Assembly: GCA_040218535.1 (NCBI GenBank)
Contig: JAVJRG010000005.1
Coordinates: 1,302,001 to 1,366,000 of the forward strand
Origin: Lacipirellulaceae bacterium
GTDB lineage: Bacteria > Planctomycetota > Planctomycetia > Pirellulales > Lacipirellulaceae
Reading direction: 5' to 3'
DNA length: 64,000 bases
The position numbers and the translations under genes are program-made. Below the pieces are notes generated by a model. That model ran no database searches and had not been told where the DNA came from. It saw nothing but the letters and a program-made list of their open reading frames with translations. Within the stretch, counting starts at the first letter, position 1. The number at the start of each line of letters is the position of its first letter. Of this stretch, positions 26,015 through 34,106 are shown piece after piece.

Positions 26015-26087
26015 GGGGGATTAGCTCAGTTGGGAGAGCGTTTGGCTGGCAGCCAAAAGGTCACCGGTTCGAGCCCGGTATCCTCCA
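26015..26087 (+). tRNA. tRNA-Ala (anticodon GGC)
   Basis: 73 nt. Acceptor GGGGGAT pairs with ATCCTCC and includes the G3-U70 wobble pair that identifies alanine tRNA. D arm GCTC-AGTTGGGA-GAGC, anticodon stem TTTGG/CCAAA with loop CTGGCAG (anticodon GGC at 26048-26050), T arm ACCGG-TTCGAGC-CCGGT, discriminator A. CCA is not encoded. Confidence 0.96.
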
Positions 26088-26091
26088 CTTC

Positions 26092-27486
26092 TTGCAATGT
26101 CCTGGTCTTCCAATGGCCTCATCGAGTTCCGACGAGGCCACCTCTACATCGACAGGCACTGGGCCGACTGAGACTGGGCCGACTGAGACTGGGAAAACCA
26201 ATCTTGGCACCGAGTCGGCAGTCCGCTGGAAGCTGTGTGCTGCGATGTTCTTGCAACACTACAGCCTCGGGCTCTGGGCGGTCACGCTAGGCAGCTACAT
26301 CACAGCCAATACCGGGGAACTTGGTTCAGGCATGTTCCGTCCTGGATTTGCCGGATTTGCGATGGGCGCCTCGGCAATCGGTGCCTTGGTCTCTCCCTTC
26401 GTAAGTGGTTGGCTAGCAGATCGATATATCGCTGCCGAGCGGCTTCTCGTGCTGCTGCATTTTCTAGGTGGGGCAGCCTTGATGGGGGTCGTTCTAGCGA
26501 GAAGTCAGACGGCATTTTATCTAGGGCTTGTGGGTTTCTTTATTTGCTACAGCCCGACTTACTCTCTGACCAATTCGCTGGTTTTTTATCACCGAGCCAA
26601 TAGTTCGCGAGAATTCCCCATCATCCGAGCTTGGGGCACTGTGGGTTGGGTGTGTGCGGGGATCAGCGTCGGTTGGGCCTGGAAAGCTGGTTTCGGCACT
26701 TCTATCGAAGACCAAATAACTCCGCTGAAACTAGGCATTGGGGCGGAAATCGTCGCTGGTCTCTTTTGCCTGTTCCTTCCCCATACACCACCCACGCTCT
26801 CCCAAACTGGTTCGAGGAATTTTCAGCAACTACCTAGAAAGAGCTTGCTAAGTAGGCTGTTTAGCAGCGAGTCCCTCGTCCTATTTCGACAACCTACGAT
26901 GCTGATTTCCCTTGTGGTTGCTTTCCTGGCAGCTTTGCCAACTCAGTTCTATTACGGGTACGGCAATCCTTTCTTCAACAAGTACGGCTTGGAGCATGCC
27001 GCGGCAAAGATGACTCTAGGGCAGGTGGTCGAGATCGCCTGCATGTTGGTGCTTCCGGCTTTGCTACTTCGCCTGGGGCTTAAGCGAATCTTGTTAGTAG
27101 GGGTTGCTGCTTGGGTAGTTCGCTATGTCTGTATGGCCGCGCTCTCAACCTCGGTTGCTGGAGAAACTGGAGTTGGGCTGATGTATCTGGCGATTCTGCT
27201 ACACGGTGCTGCCTACACGTTTGTCAGCATCTCGTTGCAAGTTCATGTGAATCGGGTGGCAGGATCCTCGCATCGGGCGACGGCGCAAGGGCTTCTCGTG
27301 ATCGTTTCTTCGGGACTCGGCCACCTAGCGGGTTCGTTGTTGGCCGGCTTTGCTGAGGGGAAACTTCTCTCGTCAGATCTCTCCCAAGGGTGGGACTCAT
27401 TCTGGGCGGTCCCGGCTGCAATCTCAGGGATATGTTGGATTCTGATAGCGATCGGCTTTCCAGCAGGCGAAAAGGTCTCAGACTAG
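26092..27486 (+). CDS. MFS permease, nucleoside:H+ symporter (NupG-like) type
   Basis: Twelve-segment inner-membrane transporter. The motifs FICYSPTYSLTNSLVFYHRAN and FPIIRAWGTVGWVCAGISVGW are typical of the nucleoside:proton symporter family, and GWLADRYIAAERLL is the A-like loop between helices 2 and 3. The N-terminus has two 5-residue repeats (GPTET) from a 15-bp tandem duplication at 26161-26190. The start is 26092 or 26113; neither has a strong ribosome-binding site, and the gene begins only 5 nt after the tRNA. Substrate unproven. Confidence 0.8.
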   Translation: MQCPGLPMASSSSDEATSTSTGTGPTETGPTETGKTNLGTESAVRWKLCAAMFLQHYSLGLWAVTLGSYITANTGELGSGMFRPGFAGFAMGASAIGALVSPFVSGWLADRYIAAERLLVLLHFLGGAALMGVVLARSQTAFYLGLVGFFICYSPTYSLTNSLVFYHRANSSREFPIIRAWGTVGWVCAGISVGWAWKAGFGTSIEDQITPLKLGIGAEIVAGLFCLFLPHTPPTLSQTGSRNFQQLPRKSLLSRLFSSESLVLFRQPTMLISLVVAFLAALPTQFYYGYGNPFFNKYGLEHAAAKMTLGQVVEIACMLVLPALLLRLGLKRILLVGVAAWVVRYVCMAALSTSVAGETGVGLMYLAILLHGAAYTFVSISLQVHVNRVAGSSHRATAQGLLVIVSSGLGHLAGSLLAGFAEGKLLSSDLSQGWDSFWAVPAAISGICWILIAIGFPAGEKVSD

Positions 27487-27908
27487 GCGTTCTCTAGAAC
27501 AGCAGCGAGTTTTTCGTCCAGAAGCAGAATTTTTTCTCCGCCCAGGGACATATTTACCCTGCCCTGGAAGGGACAGTGTCGGGGGCTGAGAATTGTCAGA
27601 ATTGTCGACAAATACAGCCTTTTTCCCCTCCAGCGGAGGTTGTGTTCAATGTTCCTAGTGACTGTAATCTCGGAGGGTTAGGGAGGATTTAGCGAAAGAT
27701 TCGCGACTTTTTTCAAGCAAATCGATTGCATACTCCGCAACACATGCTTATTCTGGGGCTGTGTGAGGGAATAATCCGCGAAAGCGTTAAGTGCTAGCTT
27801 CGTTCGCTCATGCATGATTTGGGGCAAATCGCTCCTCTTGGGCCAGAAGATACGAGTTATCACAAATCATCACGGAATCTGGATCTTAACTGGAGTTGGG
27901 GAAGTCTA
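27487..27908. other. 422-nt intergenic stretch before the PEP-CTERM gene
   Basis: No gene is seen. CCAGGG and CCCTGG at about 27542 and 27562 form an inverted pair, and GAATTGTCA/GAATTGTCG is a 9-bp direct repeat at 27590-27607. These may be regulator sites for the PEP-CTERM gene. No sigma-54 element was recognised. Confidence 0.4.
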
Positions 27909-28663
27909 ATGAAGACCACAAAATTTGCAGTCCTCGCAACCTTTGCGCTCGCATTGTTTGTTTGTTCCGCTGCCCACGCAGCACCGATTTCTTATCCAAA
28001 TGTAGCCATCCCGCCTGCCGGGATCGTCTTTACTGACATCGTTGAAGACTCGGGCACGGACCCGACTCCTCTCTACGGTGCACCAAGTCCGTTTCTCGTC
28101 GGCCTTGATTTTAACCCAACGGCAGCTTTCTCTGCATCCAGTGTTAATGGTGGTGCGGATCTAACCGATGGCCAACTTGATTTCTCGGTACGCACTCGCC
28201 CGGAGGTTGGCATTACGTCGATCTCGCTGAGTGAGTTTGGACAGTATTCTCTGACTGGTGTTGGCACTGCAGCGACGAATGCTTTCGTTGGTGCAACCAT
28301 GTTCGTGACCGTGACCCACTTGGACGGTGCACCTATCGCTCCAGTCAACCTGCCACCCGTCTCCGGGTTTGAGTCTTTTGACTTGGCTACGACTGTTCCG
28401 CCTCTGGGACCGTGGAGCCTTGACCTGACCGCTGGCGTCGCTGGATTCTTCGGAAGCCAACTCGTGACTGGTGTAGATGTAGAGTTCTAAACAACACACT
28501 GGCTGCGGCCAGCGAAGCCGGCACAACCGCCTTCATTGACAAGAAGGGCTTTGACATCATCATCATTCCTGAGAATGATCCAAACGAGATTCCCGAACCA
28601 GCCTCTCTCGCTTTGTTCGGTCTCGCCCTCTGCGGCGTCGGTACCTACGGTCGCCGCCGATAA
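27909..28663 (+). pseudogene. PEP-CTERM sorting-domain protein, frameshifted near 28487
   Basis: Secreted protein with a signal peptide (MKTTKFAVLATFALALFVCSAAHA) and a beta-rich, otherwise unrecognised domain. The frame closes at 28490 after GVDVEF. In the frame one base back the coding sense resumes at once (LNNTLAAASEAGTTAFIDKKG) and ends at 28663 with a textbook PEP-CTERM: IPEPASLALFGLALCGVGTYGRRR contains the PEP motif, hydrophobic span and basic tail. The total, 755 nt, is one base short of a multiple of three, so a single lost base explains the break. It may be a true mutation or a sequencing error. A terminator follows at 28709. The PEP-CTERM tail is normally cut by an exosortase, not seen here. 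Confidence 0.8.
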
Positions 28664-28708
28664 GAAGAATCCAGTTAAGAGCAGGCTTTGCTCGCACATC
28701 CAAGAAAG

Positions 28709-28735
28709 CCCTGCCTTCCCCGGCAGGGTTTTTTT
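28709..28735 (+). terminator. Intrinsic terminator after the PEP-CTERM gene
   Basis: CCCTGCC-ttcccc-GGCAGGG stem followed by seven T, 46 nt after the restored PEP-CTERM stop, which supports reading the two frames as one gene. Confidence 0.88.
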
Positions 28736-28801
28736 GTGATCTCTTGGTGTCACGGACTACGTCTTCGCTTAAACACCATTCTCCAAAACCGCGATCCTTC
28801 G

Positions 28802-29833
28802 CTAGGTAAAGTCAGCACCAGCAGGACGGAGCTGGCGTAGATGGGGCTCATCGAGAATCTGAAATGGACTCGCGACGCTTTTGATCGATTCGCCCCGTTG
28901 GTCAATCTGTCGGGGAACGATCGTTCCTAGCGAACGGGGGGCAATTCGCAAGTAGCTCACGGCAGTTGGATCAAGGTGCATGATGCGAGCGGCAGTGGCA
29001 TCAACCGCGGGAAGGGACTGGCTCACCAAAACGAGCCCCATCTTTTTTAGGCTGCCCATGATGGGGCCGTCTCCTTCCATGCAGTCGATCGCATCGACGA
29101 TTGCCAACGTGTTTGGCAGGGTGCTGTTGATATCGACGACCGTCTGGGGAATGCCATTGTGGTGCAGTACGTTCTTGGGCCAGCCGTACTTGATGCCCGG
29201 CAGAACGCCGTAAAAGTTTTTCATGGCACAGGTGAGACCGACCCAATGGTGGGTCTTCATCTTTGGCATGGAGACGACGAGGTCTGCCGTGAGCACACTT
29301 TCGGGGAAGTAGATTTCTCGCAGTGCACTCAAGCCGCCGCGATTACGCTTTGCTTTCACGGCCTGATAATTCAGGTCGGCGAAATCAAGTCCGCCATCCC
29401 GTAGTGCTTCGCCAACTCCTGACTCGACGAGCGCCATTTGCGTATCTCGCACGTGGCCGGGTGCCTCGCCAACGGTAACGGTTGCCCCCCAGGCTCGGAA
29501 GACTTCGGCCGCGGCGATAATCATCGCAGGGTGGGTCGTCATATGACGACGCTCGCGAGACGGTTCAACGAGGTTGGGCTTCAGTAAGACGCGTTTGCCC
29601 CGGTAGCGTTTCCCATCAAAACCGCAGGCGTTGAGTCCGTCGCGAATGGTTTGCACGAGCGGGCCATCGTAGGACTGGCCGCGTGCGATGAACACTTCGG
29701 CGTTCGATCGGTCTTGGCTAGGAAGGTACTTGGCGGCAGCAACGCTAGCGACGCCTGCCGCACCAGTGGCTAAAACGGTTCGGCGGCACGGCTTCCAGCT
29801 AGTTGATTGGTTTTTCCTGGTAAGATCGCTCAT
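28802..29833 (-). CDS. DUF362-family protein with Tat-like signal
   Basis: The N-terminus has a twin-arginine-like signal (CRRTVLATGAAGVASVAAA), pointing to export in folded state. The DUF362 core follows: VLLKPNLVEPSRERRHMTTHPAMI, EAPGHVRDTQ, MPKMKTHHWVGLTCAMKNFYGVLPG and DAIDCMEGDGPIMG. No 4Fe-4S cysteine motif is present, unlike many relatives. 343 aa. The start overlaps the stop of the upstream gene as ATGA, so the two are coupled. Function of the family is unknown. Confidence 0.87.
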   Translation of the reverse strand: MSDLTRKNQSTSWKPCRRTVLATGAAGVASVAAAKYLPSQDRSNAEVFIARGQSYDGPLVQTIRDGLNACGFDGKRYRGKRVLLKPNLVEPSRERRHMTTHPAMIIAAAEVFRAWGATVTVGEAPGHVRDTQMALVESGVGEALRDGGLDFADLNYQAVKAKRNRGGLSALREIYFPESVLTADLVVSMPKMKTHHWVGLTCAMKNFYGVLPGIKYGWPKNVLHHNGIPQTVVDINSTLPNTLAIVDAIDCMEGDGPIMGSLKKMGLVLVSQSLPAVDATAARIMHLDPTAVSYLRIAPRSLGTIVPRQIDQRGESIKSVASPFQILDEPHLRQLRPAGADFT

Positions 29834-30864
29834 TGAAGTGCCTCTGCGTAAGCCGTCTGTGCCTGAACTGCTAGGCTCGACAATGAAAAAGGTTGCCTGA
29901 GTGCGGCTAGTAGCAGCAGCGACTGATGGTAGGTGCCAGGATTGCTCTTCGATTCGAGGCGTCGGAAGTGATCGGCTACAAGTTGATCTGCGTTTTGAGG
30001 CCGGCGATTAAACGCGGTCAGTCCAAGCAGAGCGAATGAAAGCGAGTTGGGTGTCACCAGATTATCTGCGACCGAGCGTTCCAGGTACTCCAAGGTCTGC
30101 TCAATACGAGAGTCGCTGACTTGATGCTCAGCGATTGCCCACATGGCGATCCCCGAAGGTTGCAGGTGTGGGAGAAGTTGTTGCCCGAGAACAAACGTAT
30201 TGCCGTAGTTACATCCTCCCTCTGGGAGCAGTCGATCAGCGATCATTTGTACGCCGACTTTCACGCGCGGATGATCAGCGTAGCCCAACGCGGTGAGCGC
30301 TCTGACGAAAAAACAGGTTGGTTCCAGCCAAGAGTGCGTGTCGGCTGCCCATGACCAACCAGCCAGGGTCGTATCGTGACCGGCCTGTCCACTTCTTGGT
30401 CCGGTGCGTCCGTAGTCGTTAAGTGACCACTGGGTTGCTAACTGGATATTGGTCTGAAACTGGTCTGTCTTGCTCTGCTGATCGGCAAAGGCCCAGGCCA
30501 ACGTTGCAAGACTGGTCGGCCAGCGTGGGGTACTCTGTGTTTGGCTTGCCCCAACTGAGCCGTTTTTCTGCTGACATTTGGCGAGCCAACGGGCCGATCG
30601 CTTGACTGCGGGATGCCGGTGCATGGCGAGCGCTAGCGCTGCCCAAGCCGCTGGCTCAGTCGCAGATTCATGGGGATTCGCTGCATAGTTCCAACGGTCA
30701 GCCGCCGCGAGCTTTTCGAGATGGTCTGAAACTCTCACTGTGAGATCCTTACGAAACGGCTGACGTAGGCTGCTCTTCAAGGTCGGGAGAGGCGCAGTTT
30801 GCCCACTCAAACTTACGATGCAAGATTGCAACAAGCTCAGAAACCTGTTGCATTCTCTAATCAT
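29830..30864 (-). CDS. Terpenoid-cyclase/prenyltransferase-fold (alpha-alpha toroid) protein
   Basis: Repeats of the squalene-cyclase/prenyltransferase type are visible: EPAAWAALALAMHRHPAVKRSARWLAKCQQKNGSVGAS, WPTSLATLAWAFAD, TCFFVRALTALGY and PEGGCNYGN...SGIAMWAIAEH. The DXDD catalytic motif of squalene cyclases is not seen, so it is probably not a cyclase. 344 aa. Start is uncertain; an internal alternative is possible because the first 40 residues are poorly conserved in type. Translationally coupled to the DUF362 gene. Confidence 0.72.
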   Translation of the reverse strand: MIRECNRFLSLLQSCIVSLSGQTAPLPTLKSSLRQPFRKDLTVRVSDHLEKLAAADRWNYAANPHESATEPAAWAALALAMHRHPAVKRSARWLAKCQQKNGSVGASQTQSTPRWPTSLATLAWAFADQQSKTDQFQTNIQLATQWSLNDYGRTGPRSGQAGHDTTLAGWSWAADTHSWLEPTCFFVRALTALGYADHPRVKVGVQMIADRLLPEGGCNYGNTFVLGQQLLPHLQPSGIAMWAIAEHQVSDSRIEQTLEYLERSVADNLVTPNSLSFALLGLTAFNRRPQNADQLVADHFRRLESKSNPGTYHQSLLLLAALRQPFSLSSLAVQAQTAYAEALQ

Positions 30865-31464
30865 TACCTGCTCGCTAATCGCAATATTCCGACTTTAACG
30901 ACTGCCAGACAGAGAAAGCATGAGGAGTTCGCAACAACGTTTTGACTAGGGCAGCATCTGACATAGGTTTCAAGTGAGGTCCAAGGTTGCTTGCAATTGA
31001 GGACTTCAACGGTGAACGCTTGCAGGTGTTTACCAATGTGAAACGTGCTTTTCTCCTTAGTCTCGTCATGCGAGTTCTATCACGGAAGTTAGAAGGCGAG
31101 AGGCTCCGCTCACACTTTGAGCCTGCTGCGTGACCATCCTCGATAAAGGCAATCAGGCCATTTGGCTTGTGCGCAAAGCTTGGGAGCGATCTTACTGGAG
31201 AATTTGATTCTCTCGTTAGGCCGTTAGCCCGGCTGCCGAAGGGATGCTTTGCTTTAGGGCAACGCAGCACTTAGGTGAGATGGGATGTAACGCAAACTTT
31301 AATTTTCCCGGCCTTGTCGCTCGAAGAGTGCAGGCTCGCGAATCCTGAGAGCCCTTGCTCTGAGGAGACGTTGCGAGAGACAGGTCGAACAACGGGAACA
31401 CAAGTCCCGACAACCATGTAGGGTGCTGATCTTCGTGATCAGCATCGAAAACGGAGAATTTGCT
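30865..31464. other. 600-nt stretch before flp with a leader hairpin
   Basis: An open frame at 30875-31270 (minus) is rejected as a gene because it has no ribosome-binding site and its composition is not protein-like. The right end is the leader of the flp gene with a hairpin at 31424-31444. Nothing else was identified. Confidence 0.5.
31424..31444 (+). promoter_or_regulatory. Leader hairpin upstream of flp
   Basis: TGCTGATC-ttcgt-GATCAGCA, a perfect 8-bp stem 20 nt before the flp start and just ahead of its GGAGAA ribosome-binding site. It may stabilise or control the abundant pilin mRNA; this role is inferred. Confidence 0.5.
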
Positions 31465-31653
31465 ATGAAGAAGTTTGCACAGAAGGTACAGAAGTTTTTG
31501 GCGTCGGAAGACGGCCCCACCGCCGTTGAGTACGCTGTGATGCTCGCCCTGATCATCATCGTTTGCTTGACTGCTATTCGCTCGATTGGTACCAACGCCA
31601 GCGCTACTTTCAACGCTGTCGCAGGTCAGTTGAGCACCACGACTGGTAGCTAA
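31465..31653 (+). CDS. flp: Flp-type (type IVb) major pilin
   Basis: Structural subunit of the Tad pilus. The start at 31465 (MKKFAQKVQKFLASEDGPTAVEYAVMLAL) follows a GGAGAA site. Classic Flp features: a short basic leader ending in G, the mature N-terminus P-T-A-V-E-Y with the essential Glu at +5 and Tyr, and one hydrophobic helix (AVMLALIIIVCLTAI). 62 aa. A strong terminator follows. It heads the tad locus. Confidence 0.96.
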   Translation: MKKFAQKVQKFLASEDGPTAVEYAVMLALIIIVCLTAIRSIGTNASATFNAVAGQLSTTTGS

Positions 31654-31701
31654 GCAACTGCCGACGCCCTACATGGATTGTTCTTGGGATAGAAAAACCG
31701 A

Positions 31702-31736
31702 CCCCTGCGGCGCTGATTGCGTCGCAGGGGTTTTTT
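31702..31736 (+). terminator. Intrinsic terminator after flp
   Basis: CCCCTGCG stem pairs with CGCAGGGG, followed by six T. It separates the abundant pilin transcript from the assembly genes. Confidence 0.9.
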
Positions 31737-31892
31737 CGGTGCGATAAGTGAAAAGAATCCGAAAAAACGGCCTGTAAATTCTAGGCGAACTGCGCCTAGA
31801 GCTGATTTGTGGGCTATTTTTTCTTGGCGAACTCCCGACCCACCATCGCGTTAGGGAGTTTTCCGCGACTGTTACCTGAGGAGGATCAGCAA

Positions 31893-32003
31893 ATGACCTC
31901 TCTACTACCTGAAGAACTTATTCGACTAGCCTGCCACACGATCTGTTTCGGAGTTGCTTCCGTCTCAGCCGTGATGGCCTGCCTGTTCATGCCTCGCTGG
32001 TAA
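31893..32003 (+). CDS. 36-residue membrane protein between flp and the prepilin peptidase
   Basis: MTSLLPEELIRL followed by a hydrophobic helix (ACHTICFGVASVSAVMACLFM) and a final PRW. A strong GAGGAGGA ribosome-binding site eight bases before the ATG is the main support. No homologue is recognised. Position suggests a small accessory membrane protein of the Tad apparatus, but that is only inference from neighbours. Confidence 0.55.
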   Translation: MTSLLPEELIRLACHTICFGVASVSAVMACLFMPRW

Positions 32004-32061
32004 GCAGCGAACACTCCCTAAACTTCACTCGCAATCAATTATCTAACGAAGGTTCCCCCTC

Positions 32062-32637
32062 ATGTTCGACGCACAAGCATTCCTGGCCAACCTCGGTGAG
32101 AACTGGCCCGTTTGGGTCGTGACGATCACGTTGGTCGTGGCCGCTGTCATTGATGGCATCAAGCTTAAAGTGCCCAATGCCATCACCTTTCCCATGATCA
32201 TCAGCGGCTGGGCCTACAGTGCGATGCTCACCGGATATCCCCCGATTGAAGGGCTGTGGTGGAGCATGGTTGGCACTGCCATCGGGCTAGGATTGCTGCT
32301 GCCGCTCTACGCGATTGGCGGTATGGGAGCTGGCGATGTCAAGCTGATGGCCGGTGTTGGAGCGTGGATGTGGAGCGAAACGACCTTTTACGCTTTCGCC
32401 TGGACGGCCATCGTTGGCGGCGTGATTGCTTTCGGGATGGTGCTCTATAAGCGACAGTGGAACAAGCACAAGGACCAGTTCTGGGGCATCCTCAATGAGA
32501 TTGCTACGGTGAAAGACCCCGAGAAGCTAGCGGAAATCGCTGCTGAGAGAAAGCCACGCATGTTCCTGCTGCCTTACGGAATTCCCATTGCGATTGGCTC
32601 GATTGGCTACTTCGCCTGGGAAGGAATGCTGGTCTGA
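32062..32637 (+). CDS. cpaA: A24-family prepilin peptidase (TadV/CpaA)
   Basis: Inner-membrane aspartyl protease that cleaves the Flp leader. The two catalytic aspartates are in TLVVAAVIDGIKLKVPN (first Asp, about residue 31) and in IGGMGAGDVKLMAGVG (GxGD, about residue 94). Multiple hydrophobic segments; 191 aa. It lacks the methylase domain of PilD, as usual for CpaA. Belongs to the tad locus. Confidence 0.93.
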   Translation: MFDAQAFLANLGENWPVWVVTITLVVAAVIDGIKLKVPNAITFPMIISGWAYSAMLTGYPPIEGLWWSMVGTAIGLGLLLPLYAIGGMGAGDVKLMAGVGAWMWSETTFYAFAWTAIVGGVIAFGMVLYKRQWNKHKDQFWGILNEIATVKDPEKLAEIAAERKPRMFLLPYGIPIAIGSIGYFAWEGMLV

Positions 32638-32679
32638 TCCAGCGCTAGTTGCTCCAACTTAAAAGGTAGCAGCGAACCG

Positions 32680-32796
32680 ATGATTTCTAGTCGTTTTGAT
32701 TGGACCGATTATCCGGGCGATGCCGAAGATACCGACAAGGCGCGACCTCCCGCACGTAGGGTAGTTGCGCTAGCACGAATGAAAACACAGAGATGA
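32680..32796 (+). CDS. Possible 38-residue polar peptide
   Basis: An ATG at 32680 opens MISSRFDWTDYPGDAEDTDKA and runs to a TGA at 32794-32796. AAGGTAG upstream is a weak ribosome-binding site. The peptide is highly charged with no membrane segment. No homology is recognised. It lies in an otherwise empty 309-nt gap between cpaA and cpaB, so it is listed only as a possibility. Confidence 0.25.
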   Translation: MISSRFDWTDYPGDAEDTDKARPPARRVVALARMKTQR

Positions 32797-32946
32797 CGCC
32801 GCTGGCAAGGTAGCCCGCACTAAGAAGTGCAGGCGGCAGTTTCACTAGAACAGTTCAAACCAAGATTAGCAGAGAGACGAATAGCCAAACCGACGAGGAA
32901 GCGTCGGCCAAAACTGGAAACTCTCGCTTTACCCCGGGGGGGTGTG

Positions 32947-33960
32947 ATGCGTCCCAAGTCACTTGTCCTGTTAGCTCTTGCGCTCGGTTGCGGCCTTGTT
33001 GCCTCGATCGGCATTAGCCAGGTCCTCGATAGCAAAGGCAAGCCTGCCCAAGTCGAGACGGTACCGATCTACGTTGCGGTCCAGACGATTAATTTGGGCG
33101 ATCCGATCGACGAGACACTCGTCACGCTTGAAGAGTGGCCCAAGGAAAAGGTTCCCGTCGGAGCCATTGCCACTTGGGAAGATCTTGAAGACCGTCGCCC
33201 TCGCGCAACGATTCTGCAGGGTTCACCTCTGCTGGACAGCCACTTGCTGGCGAAGGGACAGCACATCGACACGCTCGGCGCCATTCCCGCCGACATGCGT
33301 ATCAAGACCATCTCCGTGGATGCTCGCAAAAGTGCGGCTGGTCTGATACTGCCAGGTAACCGCGTTGACCTGCAGATCTTTATCTCGCGCAACGAACGCG
33401 AGGGGATTTATACCCCACGCACGAAAGTGTTCCTTCAGAATATCCGCGTCTTCGCAGTCGATCAAAAGGTCGAACGCTCTGCCGATGGTGAGGAATCGCG
33501 AACGGTCGCTAAAACCGTCTCGCTGGTCGTAACCCCGAAGCAAGCGAATACGATCACACTCGCCGAGAATTTGGGCGATGTCAGCCTGATTCCGCGTAAC
33601 GCGGACGACGAATCGATTATCAGCGAGAATGAGGTCGATATCGAAACCATTCTCGGCACGGGCAAAGGGAACAATCGCGAGATGGAACGCACCGCAGTGG
33701 CCCAAGAAACCAGTCCTAATCTCGAAGCGATGAAGGCGGCGATTCAGCAGAATATTCCTGAGCCGCAGCCAGCCTTCCAGATGAAGATCATTTATCCTGA
33801 CGAAGTCTCAACGATCGAGTTCACTGCCACTGGGGAACCCATTCTCACTAGTGGCACACAAGCCCCGCTCACCACGCCTGTCGTCACGAGCGACGAGACG
33901 AGTGAGCCCATTGAGAGCGATGAAGATGCAGATTTTCCCATTGACTTGAACATCAAGTAA
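32947..33960 (+). CDS. cpaB: Tad pilus assembly protein CpaB/RcpC
   Basis: Periplasmic pilus assembly protein anchored by one N-terminal segment. The start at 32947 (MRPKSLVLLALALGCGLVASIG) is chosen because the frame upstream is basic and has no place before the membrane anchor. An SAF domain follows (about 50-115; VAVQTINLGDPIDETLVTLEEWPK) and the RcpC domain (KSAAGLILPGNRVDLQIF, VVTPKQANTITLAENLGDVSLIPRN). The C-terminal 90 residues are acidic and rich in Thr/Ser. 337 aa. Confidence 0.93.
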   Translation: MRPKSLVLLALALGCGLVASIGISQVLDSKGKPAQVETVPIYVAVQTINLGDPIDETLVTLEEWPKEKVPVGAIATWEDLEDRRPRATILQGSPLLDSHLLAKGQHIDTLGAIPADMRIKTISVDARKSAAGLILPGNRVDLQIFISRNEREGIYTPRTKVFLQNIRVFAVDQKVERSADGEESRTVAKTVSLVVTPKQANTITLAENLGDVSLIPRNADDESIISENEVDIETILGTGKGNNREMERTAVAQETSPNLEAMKAAIQQNIPEPQPAFQMKIIYPDEVSTIEFTATGEPILTSGTQAPLTTPVVTSDETSEPIESDEDADFPIDLNIK

Positions 33961-34106
33961 TCAGTGGGCAAGAAGTAACTGAGATCCAAAGTCTAGAGGA
34001 CTTTTCAATTACCCTTTTCCGCGGTTAGGCACGAGGCCTCGCCTGCAAAAGCACCGACACCTGATCCCGCTCGGGAGTCGAACACGACCCACAAGGAAGT
34101 ACAAGG

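Noticed and set aside
30875-31270. A 131-codon minus-strand frame upstream of the terpenoid-cyclase-fold gene
   Set aside because: No ribosome-binding site, no recognisable domain, and Ser/Arg/Lys-rich low-quality sequence; treated as intergenic.
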